Source: Pararhodobacter sp.
GTDB taxonomy: Bacteria; Pseudomonadota; Alphaproteobacteria; Rhodobacterales; Rhodobacteraceae
Direction of reading: 5' to 3'
Length of the DNA: 64,000 bases
Assembly: GCF_034676545.1 (NCBI RefSeq)
Contig: NZ_JAUCBZ010000015.1
Coordinates: 2,015,001 to 2,079,000 of the forward strand
The stretch's first letter is position 1. Every line of letters begins with the position of its first letter. Below are positions 24,066 through 32,736 of this stretch, in pieces. The notes under the pieces were generated by a model, which was given only the letters and a program-made list of their open reading frames with translations, did not search any database and was not told the DNA's origin. The position numbers and the translations under genes were made by a program.

Positions 24066-25196
24066 TTATGCGCTGAGGGCGCGGGCGATGATCAGTTTCT
24101 GGATGTCCGAGGTGCCCTCGTAGATTTGGCAGACGCGGACATCGCGGGCGATGCGTTCAATCCCGGATTCAACCATATAGCCCATGCCGCCGAAGGTTTG
24201 CAGCGCGCCCGAGACGATGCGCTCGGCGGCCTCGGAGGCGAAGAGTTTGGCCATCGCCGCCTCGGTCAGGCAGGGGATGCCGGCGTCCTTGAGGGAGGCT
24301 GCATGCAGGGTGAGTTGGCGCGCGGCCTCCAGTTGTGTGGCGAGGTCGGCCAGGCGAAAGCCGACCGCCTGGTGGTTGAGGATCGGCGTGCCGAAGGTCT
24401 GGCGGTCCTTGGCATAGGCGACGGCGGCGTCGAGGGCCGCCTGCGCCATGCCCACCGATTGCGAGGCGATGCCGATGCGCCCGGTTTCCAGACTGGCCAG
24501 CGCGATCTTGTAGCCTTGCCCCTCGTCGCCGATGCGGGCGTCGTCGGCGATCTCCAGATCGGTGAAGCGCAGGGCGCAGGTGTCCGAGGCACGCTGGCCC
24601 ATTTTCTCCTCGACGCGGGCGACCTCGAAGCCTTGCGCGTCGGTGGGCACGATCAGCGCGGTGATGCCCGCCTTGCCGCTGGTCCCTTCGAGCCGGGCAA
24701 AGGTGATCACATAGCGCCCGATCTTGCCCGAGGTGATGAATTCCTTGGCCCCGTTCAACACATAGCCGCCCTGCACCTTGCGCACCGTCGAGCGCACCGC
24801 GCTGGCGTCCGAGCCGGCCTGGGTTTCGGTCAGGCCAAACGCGCCGATGAATTCGCCGCGTGCGGCGGGGCGCAGGATATCCTGTTTATGCTGGTCCGAG
24901 CCGAAGCGTTCGAGAATCGCGTTGAACGGCGCGTTGTGCACGCTCATCACCGTCGAGATCGCGCCGTCACCCGCGGCGACCTCCATCAAGGCCAGCGCAT
25001 AGCTGACGTAATCCGCACCCGCGCCGTCATACTCGGGGTCAACGGTCATGCCCAGGAACCCCAATTCGCCCATCTCGCGCAGGATTTCCGGCTCGATGGT
25101 GCCGCTTTTGTCACGCGCCGCGGCGCCGGGGGCGAGGCGGTCGCGGGCAAAGGCGCGGGCGGTGTCGCGGATCAGGGTTTGGTCTTGGGTCAGCAT
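24066..25196 (-). CDS. acyl-CoA dehydrogenase
   Basis: This 376-residue flavoenzyme oxidises a short acyl-CoA to the 2-enoyl-CoA, passing electrons to ETF. The family features are all present: the N-terminal helical domain, AFGLTETQAGSDAS (FAD/substrate loop), FITSGKIG, the DRQTFGTPILNHQAV motif, and the catalytic base Glu in ICQ-like QIYEGTSDIQKLI near residue 363. This position of Glu fits short/medium-chain dehydrogenases. It is a single gene with no beta-oxidation partners adjacent, so the substrate is undefined. Confidence 0.93.
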   Translation of the reverse strand: MLTQDQTLIRDTARAFARDRLAPGAAARDKSGTIEPEILREMGELGFLGMTVDPEYDGAGADYVSYALALMEVAAGDGAISTVMSVHNAPFNAILERFGSDQHKQDILRPAARGEFIGAFGLTETQAGSDASAVRSTVRKVQGGYVLNGAKEFITSGKIGRYVITFARLEGTSGKAGITALIVPTDAQGFEVARVEEKMGQRASDTCALRFTDLEIADDARIGDEGQGYKIALASLETGRIGIASQSVGMAQAALDAAVAYAKDRQTFGTPILNHQAVGFRLADLATQLEAARQLTLHAASLKDAGIPCLTEAAMAKLFASEAAERIVSGALQTFGGMGYMVESGIERIARDVRVCQIYEGTSDIQKLIIARALSA

Positions 25197-25325
25197 GGCG
25201 TCCTCCGGTCAAGGTTGCGCGACTATCGAAGGTCGCGCCGGGCAGGTCAATGCGACACCCGCGATTTGATCGGTGTTTTGGCGCAGGGCGCTTGCGCCGG
25301 GGCGACGCGCGGGTGATAACGCCGC

Positions 25326-26684
25326 ATGGCCAAGGCATCCCCACAATTCACCTGCACATCCTGCGGCGCGGTCCACAAGAAATGGGCCGGGCGCTGCGAT
25401 GGCTGCGGGGCGTGGAACGCGATTGTCGAGGAAGCGCCTTTGGCGGCCGGCCCCAAGGGGCCGGTGGGGCGTGGCCGCAAGATCGCGTTGAGCACGCTGC
25501 AAACCAAGGAAGCGCCACCGCCGCGCACCCTGTCCGGCGTGGCCGAGTTCGACCGGGTGCTGGGCGGTGGTCTGGTCGCCGCCTCGGCGATTCTGGTCGG
25601 TGGTGATCCGGGGATCGGCAAATCGACGCTGCTGTTGCAAGCCGTGGCAGCTTTTGCGCGCAAAGGGCTGAAATGTCTCTATATTTCCGGCGAGGAGGCG
25701 GCGGCACAGGTGCGCATGCGCGCCCATCGGCTGGGGCTGGATGACGCGCCGGTGCAACTGGGGGCCGAGACCAATCTGCGCGATATCCTGACCACGCTGG
25801 ACGCGGAACGCCCGGATCTGGTGATCATCGATTCCATTCAGACCATGTGGCTGGACAGCGTTGAAAGCGCGCCGGGCTCGGTGGCGCAGTTGCGCGCCGC
25901 CTCGCATGAACTGGTGACCTTTGCCAAGAAACGCGGCGTGTCGGTGGTTCTGGTCGGTCACGTCACCAAAGAAGGGGCCATCGCCGGGCCGCGGGTGATC
26001 GAACATATGGTCGATTGCGTGCTCTATTTCGAGGGGGAACGCGGCCACCAGTTTCGCATCCTGCGCGCAGTGAAAAACCGCTTTGGCCCCGCCGATGAGA
26101 TTGGCGTGTTCGAGATGACCGGGGCCGGGCTGGCCGAGGTGCCCAACCCCTCGGCGCTGTTCTTGTCCGAACGCGGCGCACCGGCGGCCGGGTCGGTGGT
26201 GTTTGCGGGCATGGAGGGCACGCGCCCGATGTTGACGGAAATTCAGGCGCTGGTCTCGGCCTCGCCGCTGTCGATGCCGCGCCGCACGGTGGTGGGACTG
26301 GATTCGGGGCGCCTGTCGACGATTCTGGCGGTGCTCGAGGCGCGTTGCGGCATTCCATTCACCGGTATGGACGTGTTCTTGAACGTTGCAGGCGGCATGC
26401 GTGTGCATGAACCCGCTGCCGATCTGGCGGTTGCCGCCGCCTTGCTGAGTGCGCGAGAGGACATCGCCGTGCCCCCGGATACCGTGGTTTTCGGGGAAAT
26501 CTCGCTGTCGGGGGCGTTGCGTCCGGTCAGTCAGAGCGAAAATAGGTTGAAAGAGGCGCAAAAACTTGGTTTCACCAGCGCCATGTTGCCAACCGGCGGA
26601 AAGCCCGGCGCGGTGACGGGTGTTCAGTTGCGCGAGATGACCGATTTGACCGGTTTCGTAGGCGAAGTTTTTGGCGCAGGTTGA
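25326..26684 (+). CDS. radA: DNA repair protein RadA
   Basis: This 452-residue protein is full length for RadA/Sms. It has a C4 zinc finger (CTSCGAVHKKWAGRCDGCG), Walker A GGDPGIGKST, Walker B LVIIDSIQTMW, the RadA-specific KNRFG motif (VKNRFGPADEIGVFEM) and a C-terminal Lon-protease-like domain (GMDVFLNVAGGMRVHEPAADLAV). It promotes branch migration in recombination repair. It is followed 18 bases later by cvpA, a common alphaproteobacterial order. Confidence 0.97.
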   Translation: MAKASPQFTCTSCGAVHKKWAGRCDGCGAWNAIVEEAPLAAGPKGPVGRGRKIALSTLQTKEAPPPRTLSGVAEFDRVLGGGLVAASAILVGGDPGIGKSTLLLQAVAAFARKGLKCLYISGEEAAAQVRMRAHRLGLDDAPVQLGAETNLRDILTTLDAERPDLVIIDSIQTMWLDSVESAPGSVAQLRAASHELVTFAKKRGVSVVLVGHVTKEGAIAGPRVIEHMVDCVLYFEGERGHQFRILRAVKNRFGPADEIGVFEMTGAGLAEVPNPSALFLSERGAPAAGSVVFAGMEGTRPMLTEIQALVSASPLSMPRRTVVGLDSGRLSTILAVLEARCGIPFTGMDVFLNVAGGMRVHEPAADLAVAAALLSAREDIAVPPDTVVFGEISLSGALRPVSQSENRLKEAQKLGFTSAMLPTGGKPGAVTGVQLREMTDLTGFVGEVFGAG

Positions 26685-26702
26685 CGCCCAAGGAGCGGAT
26701 TG

Positions 26703-27263
26703 ATGGATTCCTTTACTCTGATTGATGGTGCCGTCGCCCTGGTGATCATCGTGTCCGCCATTCTGGCGTATTCGCGCGGCTTGATCCGCGAGTTGCTGGC
26801 GATCGCGGGCTGGGTTGTCGCGGCGATTGTTGCCTTCACCCTGGCCCCGACGGTGGAGCCCTGGGTGCGCGAGATCCCCTATCTGGGCGATATTCTGGGC
26901 GACAGTTGTGAATTGACCATCATCGCGTCTTTCGCTGCCGTGTTTGCCGTGACCTTGATGATCGTCGCGCTGTTCACGCCCCTCTTTTCCAGCCTGATCC
27001 GCAATTCGGCGCTGGGCGGCATTGATCAGGGGCTTGGCTTCTTCTTTGGTGTCGTGCGGGGCATCTTGTTGATTGCGGTTGCGCTGCTGGTGTTCCAGCG
27101 CGCGGTGCCGGTGGGCAATGTGCCGATGGTCGACAACAGCCGCTCGGTGGCGCTGTTTGCGCGGGTGCAGACCGCGTTGGTCGACAATCTGCCCGCCGAT
27201 GCGCCGAACTGGATCATCGAGCAATACAACGGCCTGACCGCAAGCTGCCGTCCCGCCCAATAA
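26703..27263 (+). CDS. cvpA: CvpA family membrane protein
   Basis: This 186-residue protein has four hydrophobic helices with the CvpA pattern: LIDGAVALVIIVSAILAYSRG, RELLAIAGWVVAAIVAF, and GGIDQGLGFFFGVVRGILLIAVALLVFQ. The ATG at 26703 has AAGGAG seven bases upstream and is preferred over the adjacent TTG. CvpA is needed for colicin V production in E. coli and has envelope-related roles elsewhere. In many relatives purF follows; here an ALDH-like gene does. Confidence 0.92.
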   Translation: MDSFTLIDGAVALVIIVSAILAYSRGLIRELLAIAGWVVAAIVAFTLAPTVEPWVREIPYLGDILGDSCELTIIASFAAVFAVTLMIVALFTPLFSSLIRNSALGGIDQGLGFFFGVVRGILLIAVALLVFQRAVPVGNVPMVDNSRSVALFARVQTALVDNLPADAPNWIIEQYNGLTASCRPAQ

Positions 27264-27277
27264 CGGGGGCGCGTGGC

Positions 27278-27898
27278 ATGGACGCGCAGTTTCTGGCAGA
27301 GTTGAACGAACGGCTTTTCGTGCATTATGCAGACGGTCAATGGCGCGCTCCTCTGGGGCAGCGTCTGTTGCCGGTGCTGCCGTTTGACGACGGGCGCATG
27401 GGGCGCATCGTCTGCGCCGAAGACGCGGATATAGAGCGCGCGCTGTCCTCGTTGGGCAAGGGCGGCGTGGCGGATATCGCCGCCTTGCAGCACGCCTGGG
27501 ACAGAATTCAGCCGATGGCCCGGCAATTGCGCCTGTTGGAGGGGGTCGAGGACCGCGTGTCGTCGCCGCAGCGGCCCTCTGTGCCGGGCGAGGGGCCCGT
27601 TGTGCTGCTCAGCGCGGCACAGACCCCGGTGGCCGATCTGGTCGGTGTCTTGTTAAGCTCCGTGGCGCGCGGCGTCCTGTGGAAACCTGCGCCCGGTGCT
27701 GCGGCCTCTGCGCATCTGGTGGCGCGGGCGCTGGGGCCGTTGATGGGCGGCAATCTGGCGATGGTGCAGGGCGATCACGACACCGGCGGCTTGTTGGTCA
27801 ATCGCGGGGCGCTGGTCTGGGCCTCACCGCACGCCGTGCCGCAGGGCTTCGCACCACCCGCCCTTATCCTCGCGGCCAAAGCGCCACACCGCCGGTGA
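27278..27898 (+). CDS. aldehyde-dehydrogenase-like protein, truncated or degenerate
   Basis: This 206-residue protein resembles the NAD-binding half of aldehyde dehydrogenases: FDDGRMGRIVCAEDADIERAL (entry strand and helix), VARGVLWKPAPGAAASAHLVARAL (the cofactor-binding KP(S)E region) and MVQGDHDTGGLLVNRGALVWAS (the QG...TG...L region). The catalytic Cys/Glu half is missing and the expected length is about 480, so it should not be an active ALDH. It follows cvpA by 14 bases and its 3' end overlaps convergent ppk2 by 35 bases. It may be a relic or a short family peculiar to this clade. Confidence 0.6.
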   Translation: MDAQFLAELNERLFVHYADGQWRAPLGQRLLPVLPFDDGRMGRIVCAEDADIERALSSLGKGGVADIAALQHAWDRIQPMARQLRLLEGVEDRVSSPQRPSVPGEGPVVLLSAAQTPVADLVGVLLSSVARGVLWKPAPGAAASAHLVARALGPLMGGNLAMVQGDHDTGGLLVNRGALVWASPHAVPQGFAPPALILAAKAPHRR

Positions 27899-28736
27899 TC
27901 TTCGGATCAACCTCGCCGACGGTTTTGGCGTCTTTGCGGTCATAGTCGAACGCGGACAGGATCCGCTGCACGGCCCCGATCCGCGCGCGGTATTTGTCAT
28001 CCCCCCGGATCACCGTCCAGGGCGCAAAATCAAAGTCCGACCGCGCGAAGGTCTCGCCGATCGCCTGCGTATAGGCATCCCATTTCGCCAGGCCCTTGAC
28101 GTCGATGGAGGACAGTTTCCACTGTTTCAACGGATGGCTCTCGCGCGCCAACATGCGGCGCAATTGCTCGGCGCGGCCGACGTTGAACCAGAGTTTGATC
28201 ACCCGGATGCCATCGTCGATCAGGGCCTTTTCATAGCCCTCGAGTTGGTCAAAGAAATGGGCGCGCTGCTCTGGGGTGCAAAAGCCAAAGACATGTTCGA
28301 CCACGGCGCGGTTGTACCAACTACGATCCATCAGCGCGATCTCGCCAGCGGCGGGCAGATGGGCGATATAGCGCTGGAAATACCATTGGCTCTGCTCGCG
28401 GTCGGTCGGTTTGGGCAACGCCACGATGCGCGCGCCGCGCGGGTTCATGTTTTCGGACACACGTTTGATCGCCCCGGATTTTCCCGCCGTATCGCGCCCC
28501 TCGAACACCACCACAACCCGCTGCCCGGTGGCTTCGATCCAGCGTTGCAGCTTCACCAATTCGACCTGAAGATCCTTCATCCGGTTCTCATAATCGGACT
28601 TCTTGATCCAGCGGTCATAGGGATAGCTGTCGTCCAGAATGTCGCGCTTGGCACCGTCCTCGACGGCCTCGCGAATGGCCTTGGGCGCGTCATGCTTGAA
28701 ATAGTGCGAAATGGCGCCGTCGAAGGGTAAATCCAT
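27864..28736 (-). CDS. ppk2: polyphosphate kinase 2
   Basis: This 290-residue PPK2 family enzyme transfers phosphate between polyphosphate and nucleoside diphosphates. It has the Walker A-like FEGRDTAGKSGAIKR, the lid module with PSD-like segment LPKPTDREQSQWYFQRY, Walker B MDRSWYNRAVVEHVFGF and the conserved FDFAPWTVI(R)GDDK. The N-terminal extension about 50 residues long, followed by the KSDYENRMKDLQVELVKLQ helix, fits class I. It is a single gene with a long divergent upstream region. Confidence 0.94.
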   Translation of the reverse strand: MDLPFDGAISHYFKHDAPKAIREAVEDGAKRDILDDSYPYDRWIKKSDYENRMKDLQVELVKLQRWIEATGQRVVVVFEGRDTAGKSGAIKRVSENMNPRGARIVALPKPTDREQSQWYFQRYIAHLPAAGEIALMDRSWYNRAVVEHVFGFCTPEQRAHFFDQLEGYEKALIDDGIRVIKLWFNVGRAEQLRRMLARESHPLKQWKLSSIDVKGLAKWDAYTQAIGETFARSDFDFAPWTVIRGDDKYRARIGAVQRILSAFDYDRKDAKTVGEVDPKITGGVALWPRG

Positions 28737-29119
28737 GCGGGTCTCCTTTTGTCGTTTGAGTTTGGCGAGGTGTCAGACCGCAAGCAAGGGGATTTGCTGG
28801 AATTGAATGTCAGGCAATTAATGGTCTGATCTATGGCGAGGGGTGAAATTAGGGAATTCGTCAATTGTATGATGTTTCATTTTCTCGTTCAGTCGGTGCA
28901 ATCGATGCGCCTGGCGCTTTGGGATATTGCTAATTGTGTGCTGCAACAGATTGTAAACATTAAATGTCATACCTTTTTGCAGGTTGACGACCCCAGCACG
29001 AATCTGGACAGGAACCCGGCGCGTGCCATGATCCGTGCGGTTGATTTGCGCCATGTATCGGCCTACGAAATTGGCATGAAAGATGTTGCAAATTTCGGGC
29101 GATTGGGCAGTCTGAGAGC
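28737..29119. other. AT-rich intergenic region between divergent ppk2 and tfoX-C genes
   Basis: This 383-base stretch is clearly less GC-rich than its surroundings. It should hold the promoters of ppk2 (leftward) and the TfoX-C gene (rightward). Short reading frames in it have no recognisable protein features, and no tRNA-like fold was found. A small regulatory RNA cannot be excluded. Confidence 0.4.
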
Positions 29120-29482
29120 ATGAACACGCCAATTTCCACCATCCGAAATCTGGGTCCGCTGGCGCAAGAGGCGTTTGCGCGGGCTGGCATAACCTGTGCC
29201 GAAGACTTGCGCGAACTGGGGGCCGATGCGGCCTATCAGGCGTTGCTGCGGTCTGGGCAGCGCCCGCATTTCATCGGCTACTATGTTCTGGTCATGGCCT
29301 TGCAAGGGCGCCCGTGGAATGATTGCAAAGGGCGCGAAAAAGAAGATCTGCGCGCCCGCTTCGATGCGCTGAAAGCCGCGCATTCTGCGTCAGGGGGGAT
29401 TGCGGGGATCGAGGCGATCCTGGATGAAATCGGCATTCTTGTTCCCGCCAGATCCCGGCGGACAAAACGGCGGAGTGAATGA
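29120..29482 (+). CDS. TfoX C-terminal domain protein
   Basis: This 120-residue protein matches the TfoX C-terminal (helix-hairpin-helix-like) domain: IRNLGPLAQEAFARAGI, then AEDLRELGADAAYQALLRSG and LVMALQGRPWNDC. The N-terminal TfoX domain is absent, which is usual for alphaproteobacterial members. TfoX proteins are linked to competence and nucleic acid processes, but stand-alone C-terminal domains are uncharacterised. Its stop overlaps the start of the transglycosylase gene by 4 bases. Confidence 0.8.
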   Translation: MNTPISTIRNLGPLAQEAFARAGITCAEDLRELGADAAYQALLRSGQRPHFIGYYVLVMALQGRPWNDCKGREKEDLRARFDALKAAHSASGGIAGIEAILDEIGILVPARSRRTKRRSE

Positions 29483-29970
29483 TGCGGGTATCGGTCTGGG
29501 TGGCGGTTGTCGGGCTGGGGTTTCTGACCGCTTGCGGGGGTGGGCGAGCATCGGACCCGGAGCCTGTGACGCGGGGGTTATATCCCGGTGAAACGGCGGA
29601 AATGCGCCGCCTGATTCAACGTGCCGCGTCGGATCTGGAGATCCCCGAGGCGCTGTTGCACCGGGTCATTCAGCGCGAAAGCGACTATCGGGCCGATGCG
29701 CGAAACGGGCCGTATTGGGGGCTGATGCAGATCCTGCCGCAAACCGCGCGCACCATGGGGTTTGACGGGCGCAATGAGGAGTTGCTGCGGCCCGAGGTCA
29801 ACCTGCGCTATGCGGGACGCTACCTGCGCGGTGCGTGGTTGGTCTCGGATGGGGACATGGATGCGGCGGTGACCCGTTACGCGCGCGGCTATTACTACGA
29901 GGCGCGGGATCGGTGCCTGTTGGTGGAAACCGGCTTGTTGAACCGGGAGGTCAATCGGCGCTGCCGTTAA
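29479..29970 (+). CDS. lytic transglycosylase (SLT family) lipoprotein
   Basis: This 163-residue protein has a lipoprotein signal with lipobox LTAC (Cys about residue 19), then a compact SLT domain: the catalytic Glu in LLHRVIQRESDYRADARNG, GLMQILPQTARTMG and the NLRYAGRYL motif. It would cleave the MurNAc-GlcNAc bond of peptidoglycan with formation of 1,6-anhydroMurNAc. It is shorter than typical MltC/Slt proteins and has no extra binding domain. Confidence 0.88.
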   Translation: MMRVSVWVAVVGLGFLTACGGGRASDPEPVTRGLYPGETAEMRRLIQRAASDLEIPEALLHRVIQRESDYRADARNGPYWGLMQILPQTARTMGFDGRNEELLRPEVNLRYAGRYLRGAWLVSDGDMDAAVTRYARGYYYEARDRCLLVETGLLNREVNRRCR

Positions 29971-29984
29971 ATTCAGGGGGGGGA

Positions 29985-30019
29985 GCGGCGTGGCGGGGCA
30001 TCGAGCCCCGCCACGCCGC
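29985..30019. repeat. 15-base perfect stem-loop, part of intergenic element copy B
   Basis: GCGGCGTGGCGGGGC and its exact complement flank the loop ATCGA, 14 bases after the transglycosylase stop. No T-run follows, so it is better seen as the GC-rich head of the Rhodobacterales-type intergenic element whose A/T core lies at 30076-30097. It may still act as a transcript 3'-end stabiliser. Confidence 0.55.
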
Positions 30020-30054
30020 GCGGGTCCCCACCCGCACCCGGCCAAAGGGGTGCG

Positions 30055-30097
30055 ACGCACCCCCTTGGAACCCCGGTGAGTATTTGTGGCAAGATGA
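30055..30097. repeat. Rhodobacterales-type intergenic element, copy B
   Basis: CACCCCCTTGGAACCCCGGTGAGTATTTGTGGCAAGATGAA, read in pieces as a C-run, then GTGAGTATTTGTGG and CAAGATGAA. The core matches copy C at 39519-39541 (GTGGAGTATTTTTGG then CAAGATGAA) with few differences. It sits between the transglycosylase and ndk genes. Confidence 0.6.
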
Positions 30098-30112
30098 AAA
30101 CCGGGCGCATGG

Positions 30113-30143
30113 AAAAAGGGCGGGGAAATCCCCGCCCTTTTTT
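30113..30143 (-). terminator. terminator of ndk (bidirectional)
   Basis: A perfect 13-base stem AAAAAGGGCGGGG/CCCCGCCCTTTTT with a 4-base loop. On the minus strand it is 18 bases after the ndk stop and ends in a T-run; on the plus strand it also ends in T6, so it can serve the transglycosylase transcript too. Confidence 0.9.
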
Positions 30144-30161
30144 GGTGTTGCTTGGGCGATC

Positions 30162-30584
30162 TCAGCCGACCAGTTCGAGGCCCGAGAAGAAATACGCGAT
30201 TTCTTCGGCGGCGGTTTCCGGCGCGTCCGAGCCGTGGACCGAGTTTTCGCCAACCGAGAGGGCGAAGTCCTTGCGGATCGTGCCTTCGGCGGCCTCGGCC
30301 GGGTTGGTGGCGCCCATGACGCCGCGGTAGGTTGCGATGGCGTTCTCACCTTCAAGCACCTGCACGACGACCGGTTCCGAGGCCATGAATTCGCACAATT
30401 CGCCATAGAAAGGGCGCGCGGCGTGGACGGCATAGAACACGCCAGCCTGGGCCGGGGTCATGTGAATGCGCTTTTGGGCAATGATGCGCAGGCCGGCGGC
30501 CTCGATCTTGGCGTTGATCGCGCCGGTCAGATTGCGCTTGGTTGCGTCGGGTTTGATGATGCTGAAGGTGCGTTGAATTGTCAT
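30162..30584 (-). CDS. ndk: nucleoside diphosphate kinase
   Basis: This 140-residue enzyme is full length. It starts at MTIQRTFSIIKPDATKRN and carries the active-site signature NSVHGSDAPETA with the phospho-histidine, plus RPFYGELCEFMASEPVVV. It equilibrates nucleoside di- and triphosphates using ATP. Longer in-frame starts exist upstream but add no conserved sequence. Its terminator is well defined. Confidence 0.97.
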   Translation of the reverse strand: MTIQRTFSIIKPDATKRNLTGAINAKIEAAGLRIIAQKRIHMTPAQAGVFYAVHAARPFYGELCEFMASEPVVVQVLEGENAIATYRGVMGATNPAEAAEGTIRKDFALSVGENSVHGSDAPETAAEEIAYFFSGLELVG

Positions 30585-30835
30585 CTGCGTCTCTCTCGGT
30601 AGGGCGGACCCGGCCCGATGCCGACCCGCCGATAAAATCGAAGCGGCGTCTAGCATGGCTGATGGGCCTTGAAAAGCCGCGATTGGGTCTGGCGGACACG
30701 CCCCGCCGCCTGTCTTGCCGGTGCGCGCGGCCGACGGACTCGCGTCAACGACGGGCGGCGGCAATTTGCACACGCGGCCCGCCGGGAATGCAACAGGTGC
30801 TGGTGGACGCGCAAAGCCTCTGCTATGCGGCGGCC

Positions 30836-32695
30836 ATGCTCAGTATTACAGATCTCTCCTATTCCGTCGATGGCCGCCCCCTGATCACAGGGGCGTCGGC
30901 CCGGATTCCGTCTGGCCACAAGGTTGGCCTCGTTGGGCGCAACGGATCGGGGAAAACCACCCTGTTCCGCCTGATCCGCGGTGAATTGGTGTCCGAAGGC
31001 GGCACCATCAGCCTGCCGTCACGCGCCCGTATCGGCGGTGTCGCGCAGGAGGTGCCATCCTCCTCGACCAGCCTGCTGGATACGGTCCTTGAGGCCGATA
31101 CCGAGCGCGCCGCGCTGCTCGCCGAATCGCAGACCGCCACCGATGCCCACCGCATTGCCGATATTCAGGCGCGGCTGAACGACATCGACGCCTGGTCCGC
31201 CGAGGCGCGCGCCAGTGCGATCCTCAAGGGGCTGGGCTTTACGCATGACGAAATGCTCATGCCGTGCTCGGATTTTTCGGGCGGCTGGCGGATGCGTGTC
31301 GCGCTGGCCGGGGTGCTGTTCGCGCAGCCCGACCTGTTGCTGCTCGACGAGCCGACCAACTACCTCGACCTTGAGGGCGCGCTGTGGCTTGAGGCCTATC
31401 TGGCGAAATATCCGCATACCGTCATCGTCATCAGTCACGATCGCGGGCTGTTGAACCGGGCGGTGGGGGCGATCCTGCACCTCGATGAGAAGAAACTGAC
31501 CCTGTATCAGGGCGGTTATGACACGTTCGCCCGCACCCGCGCCGAGCAGCGCGCGGTTCTGGTGGCGGAATCGAAAAAGCAGGACCTGCGGCGCGCGCAT
31601 TTGCAGTCCTTTGTGGACCGCTTCAAGGCCAAGGCCTCGAAGGCGCGTCAGGCGCAGAGCCGCGTGAAGATGCTGGAAAAGATGCAGCCGATCACGCCGC
31701 CGGCCGAGGCCGCCAAGCATGTGTTCACCTTCCCGACGCCCGAGGAACTGTCGCCGCCGATCATCGCCATGGAGGGGGTTTCGGTGGGCTATGGTGACAC
31801 GGTGGTTCTGCGGCGTCTGAGCCTGCGCATCGACCAGGACGACCGCATCGCCCTGCTGGGTCGCAACGGCGAGGGGAAATCGACGCTGTCCAAACTGTTG
31901 GCCGACAAATTGCCGCCGATGGGCGGCGAGATGACCCGCTCGAACAAGCTGCGCGTCGGCTATTTTGCCCAGCATCAGGTTGATGAATTGTATCTTGATG
32001 AGACCCCGGTGCAGCATATCCGCCGCCTGAAACCGACCGAGGGCGAGCCGCGTTTGCGCGCCCGGCTGGCCGGGTTCGGCCTGATGGCCGATCAGGCGGA
32101 AACCGTGGTCGGGCGCTTGTCGGGTGGGCAAAAGGCGCGTCTGTCGCTGTTGCTGGCGACCATCGAGGCACCGCATTTGCTGATCCTCGACGAGCCGACC
32201 AACCACCTCGACATTGAATCCCGCGAGGCCCTGGTCGAGGCGCTGACCGCCTACACCGGCGCCGTGGTTCTGGTCAGCCACGACATGCATCTGTTGTCGC
32301 TGGTCGCTGACCGGTTGTGGTTGGTCAAGGATGGCGGCGTCGAGCCGTATCTGGACGACCTCGACAGTTATCGCAAATTGCTGTTGTCGGACAATCCCGA
32401 GAAGGCCGAGAAAGCCCGCGAGAAAAAGCAGCAGCCCGAAAAGGTCAAAGCAACGCGCGAGCAGTTGATGGCGCTGCGCGCCGAGGTTCGCAAATGCGAG
32501 CAGCGGGTCGAGAAGCTGGAAGAGATGCGCGAGAAACTGTCGCGCAAACTGGCCGACCAGGCCCTCTATGACGACAGCCGCCGGGGTGAGTTGGACACCT
32601 GGAACCGCAAATACGCCGAGGTGATGGAGGCTGTGGATCGCGCCGAGGCCATGTGGATGAAGTCCATAGAAGTCCTTGAGAAGGCAAGCAAATAG
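30836..32695 (+). CDS. ABC-F family ATPase
   Basis: This 619-residue soluble protein carries two ABC domains without membrane segments: Walker A GRNGSGKTT and GRNGEGKST, signatures FSGGWRMRVALAG and LSGGQKARLSLL, Walker B LLLLDEPTNYLD and LLILDEPTNHLD, and the ABC-F linker between them. The C-terminal extension is a charged coiled coil (KAREKKQQPEKVKATRE and later). Length and arrangement fit YheS-like members. ABC-F proteins act on the ribosome E site and some relieve stalled or antibiotic-bound ribosomes; the exact role here is open. Confidence 0.92.
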   Translation: MLSITDLSYSVDGRPLITGASARIPSGHKVGLVGRNGSGKTTLFRLIRGELVSEGGTISLPSRARIGGVAQEVPSSSTSLLDTVLEADTERAALLAESQTATDAHRIADIQARLNDIDAWSAEARASAILKGLGFTHDEMLMPCSDFSGGWRMRVALAGVLFAQPDLLLLDEPTNYLDLEGALWLEAYLAKYPHTVIVISHDRGLLNRAVGAILHLDEKKLTLYQGGYDTFARTRAEQRAVLVAESKKQDLRRAHLQSFVDRFKAKASKARQAQSRVKMLEKMQPITPPAEAAKHVFTFPTPEELSPPIIAMEGVSVGYGDTVVLRRLSLRIDQDDRIALLGRNGEGKSTLSKLLADKLPPMGGEMTRSNKLRVGYFAQHQVDELYLDETPVQHIRRLKPTEGEPRLRARLAGFGLMADQAETVVGRLSGGQKARLSLLLATIEAPHLLILDEPTNHLDIESREALVEALTAYTGAVVLVSHDMHLLSLVADRLWLVKDGGVEPYLDDLDSYRKLLLSDNPEKAEKAREKKQQPEKVKATREQLMALRAEVRKCEQRVEKLEEMREKLSRKLADQALYDDSRRGELDTWNRKYAEVMEAVDRAEAMWMKSIEVLEKASK

Positions 32696-32704
32696 GGAAT
32701 ATCA

Positions 32705-32736
32705 GGAATGTCAGTCATTAAAATGACTGACATTCC
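32705..32736. other. 32-base perfect inverted repeat after the ABC-F gene
   Basis: GGAATGTCAGTCATT and its exact complement are separated by only AA, beginning 9 bases after the ABC-F stop. It has moderate GC content and no T-run, so it is not a standard terminator. It could be an operator, a recombination or processing site, or a transcript 3' hairpin with a 15-base stem. Confidence 0.5.

Noticed and set aside
28833..29123. Plus-strand frame of 96 codons between ppk2 and the TfoX-C gene
   Set aside because: The composition is unlike neighbouring proteins, it has no good ribosome site, and it lies in the AT-rich promoter region.
29985..30019. 15-base stem-loop as a Rho-independent terminator
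   Set aside because: No T-run follows, and a far better terminator lies at 30113-30143; assigned to the dispersed intergenic element.
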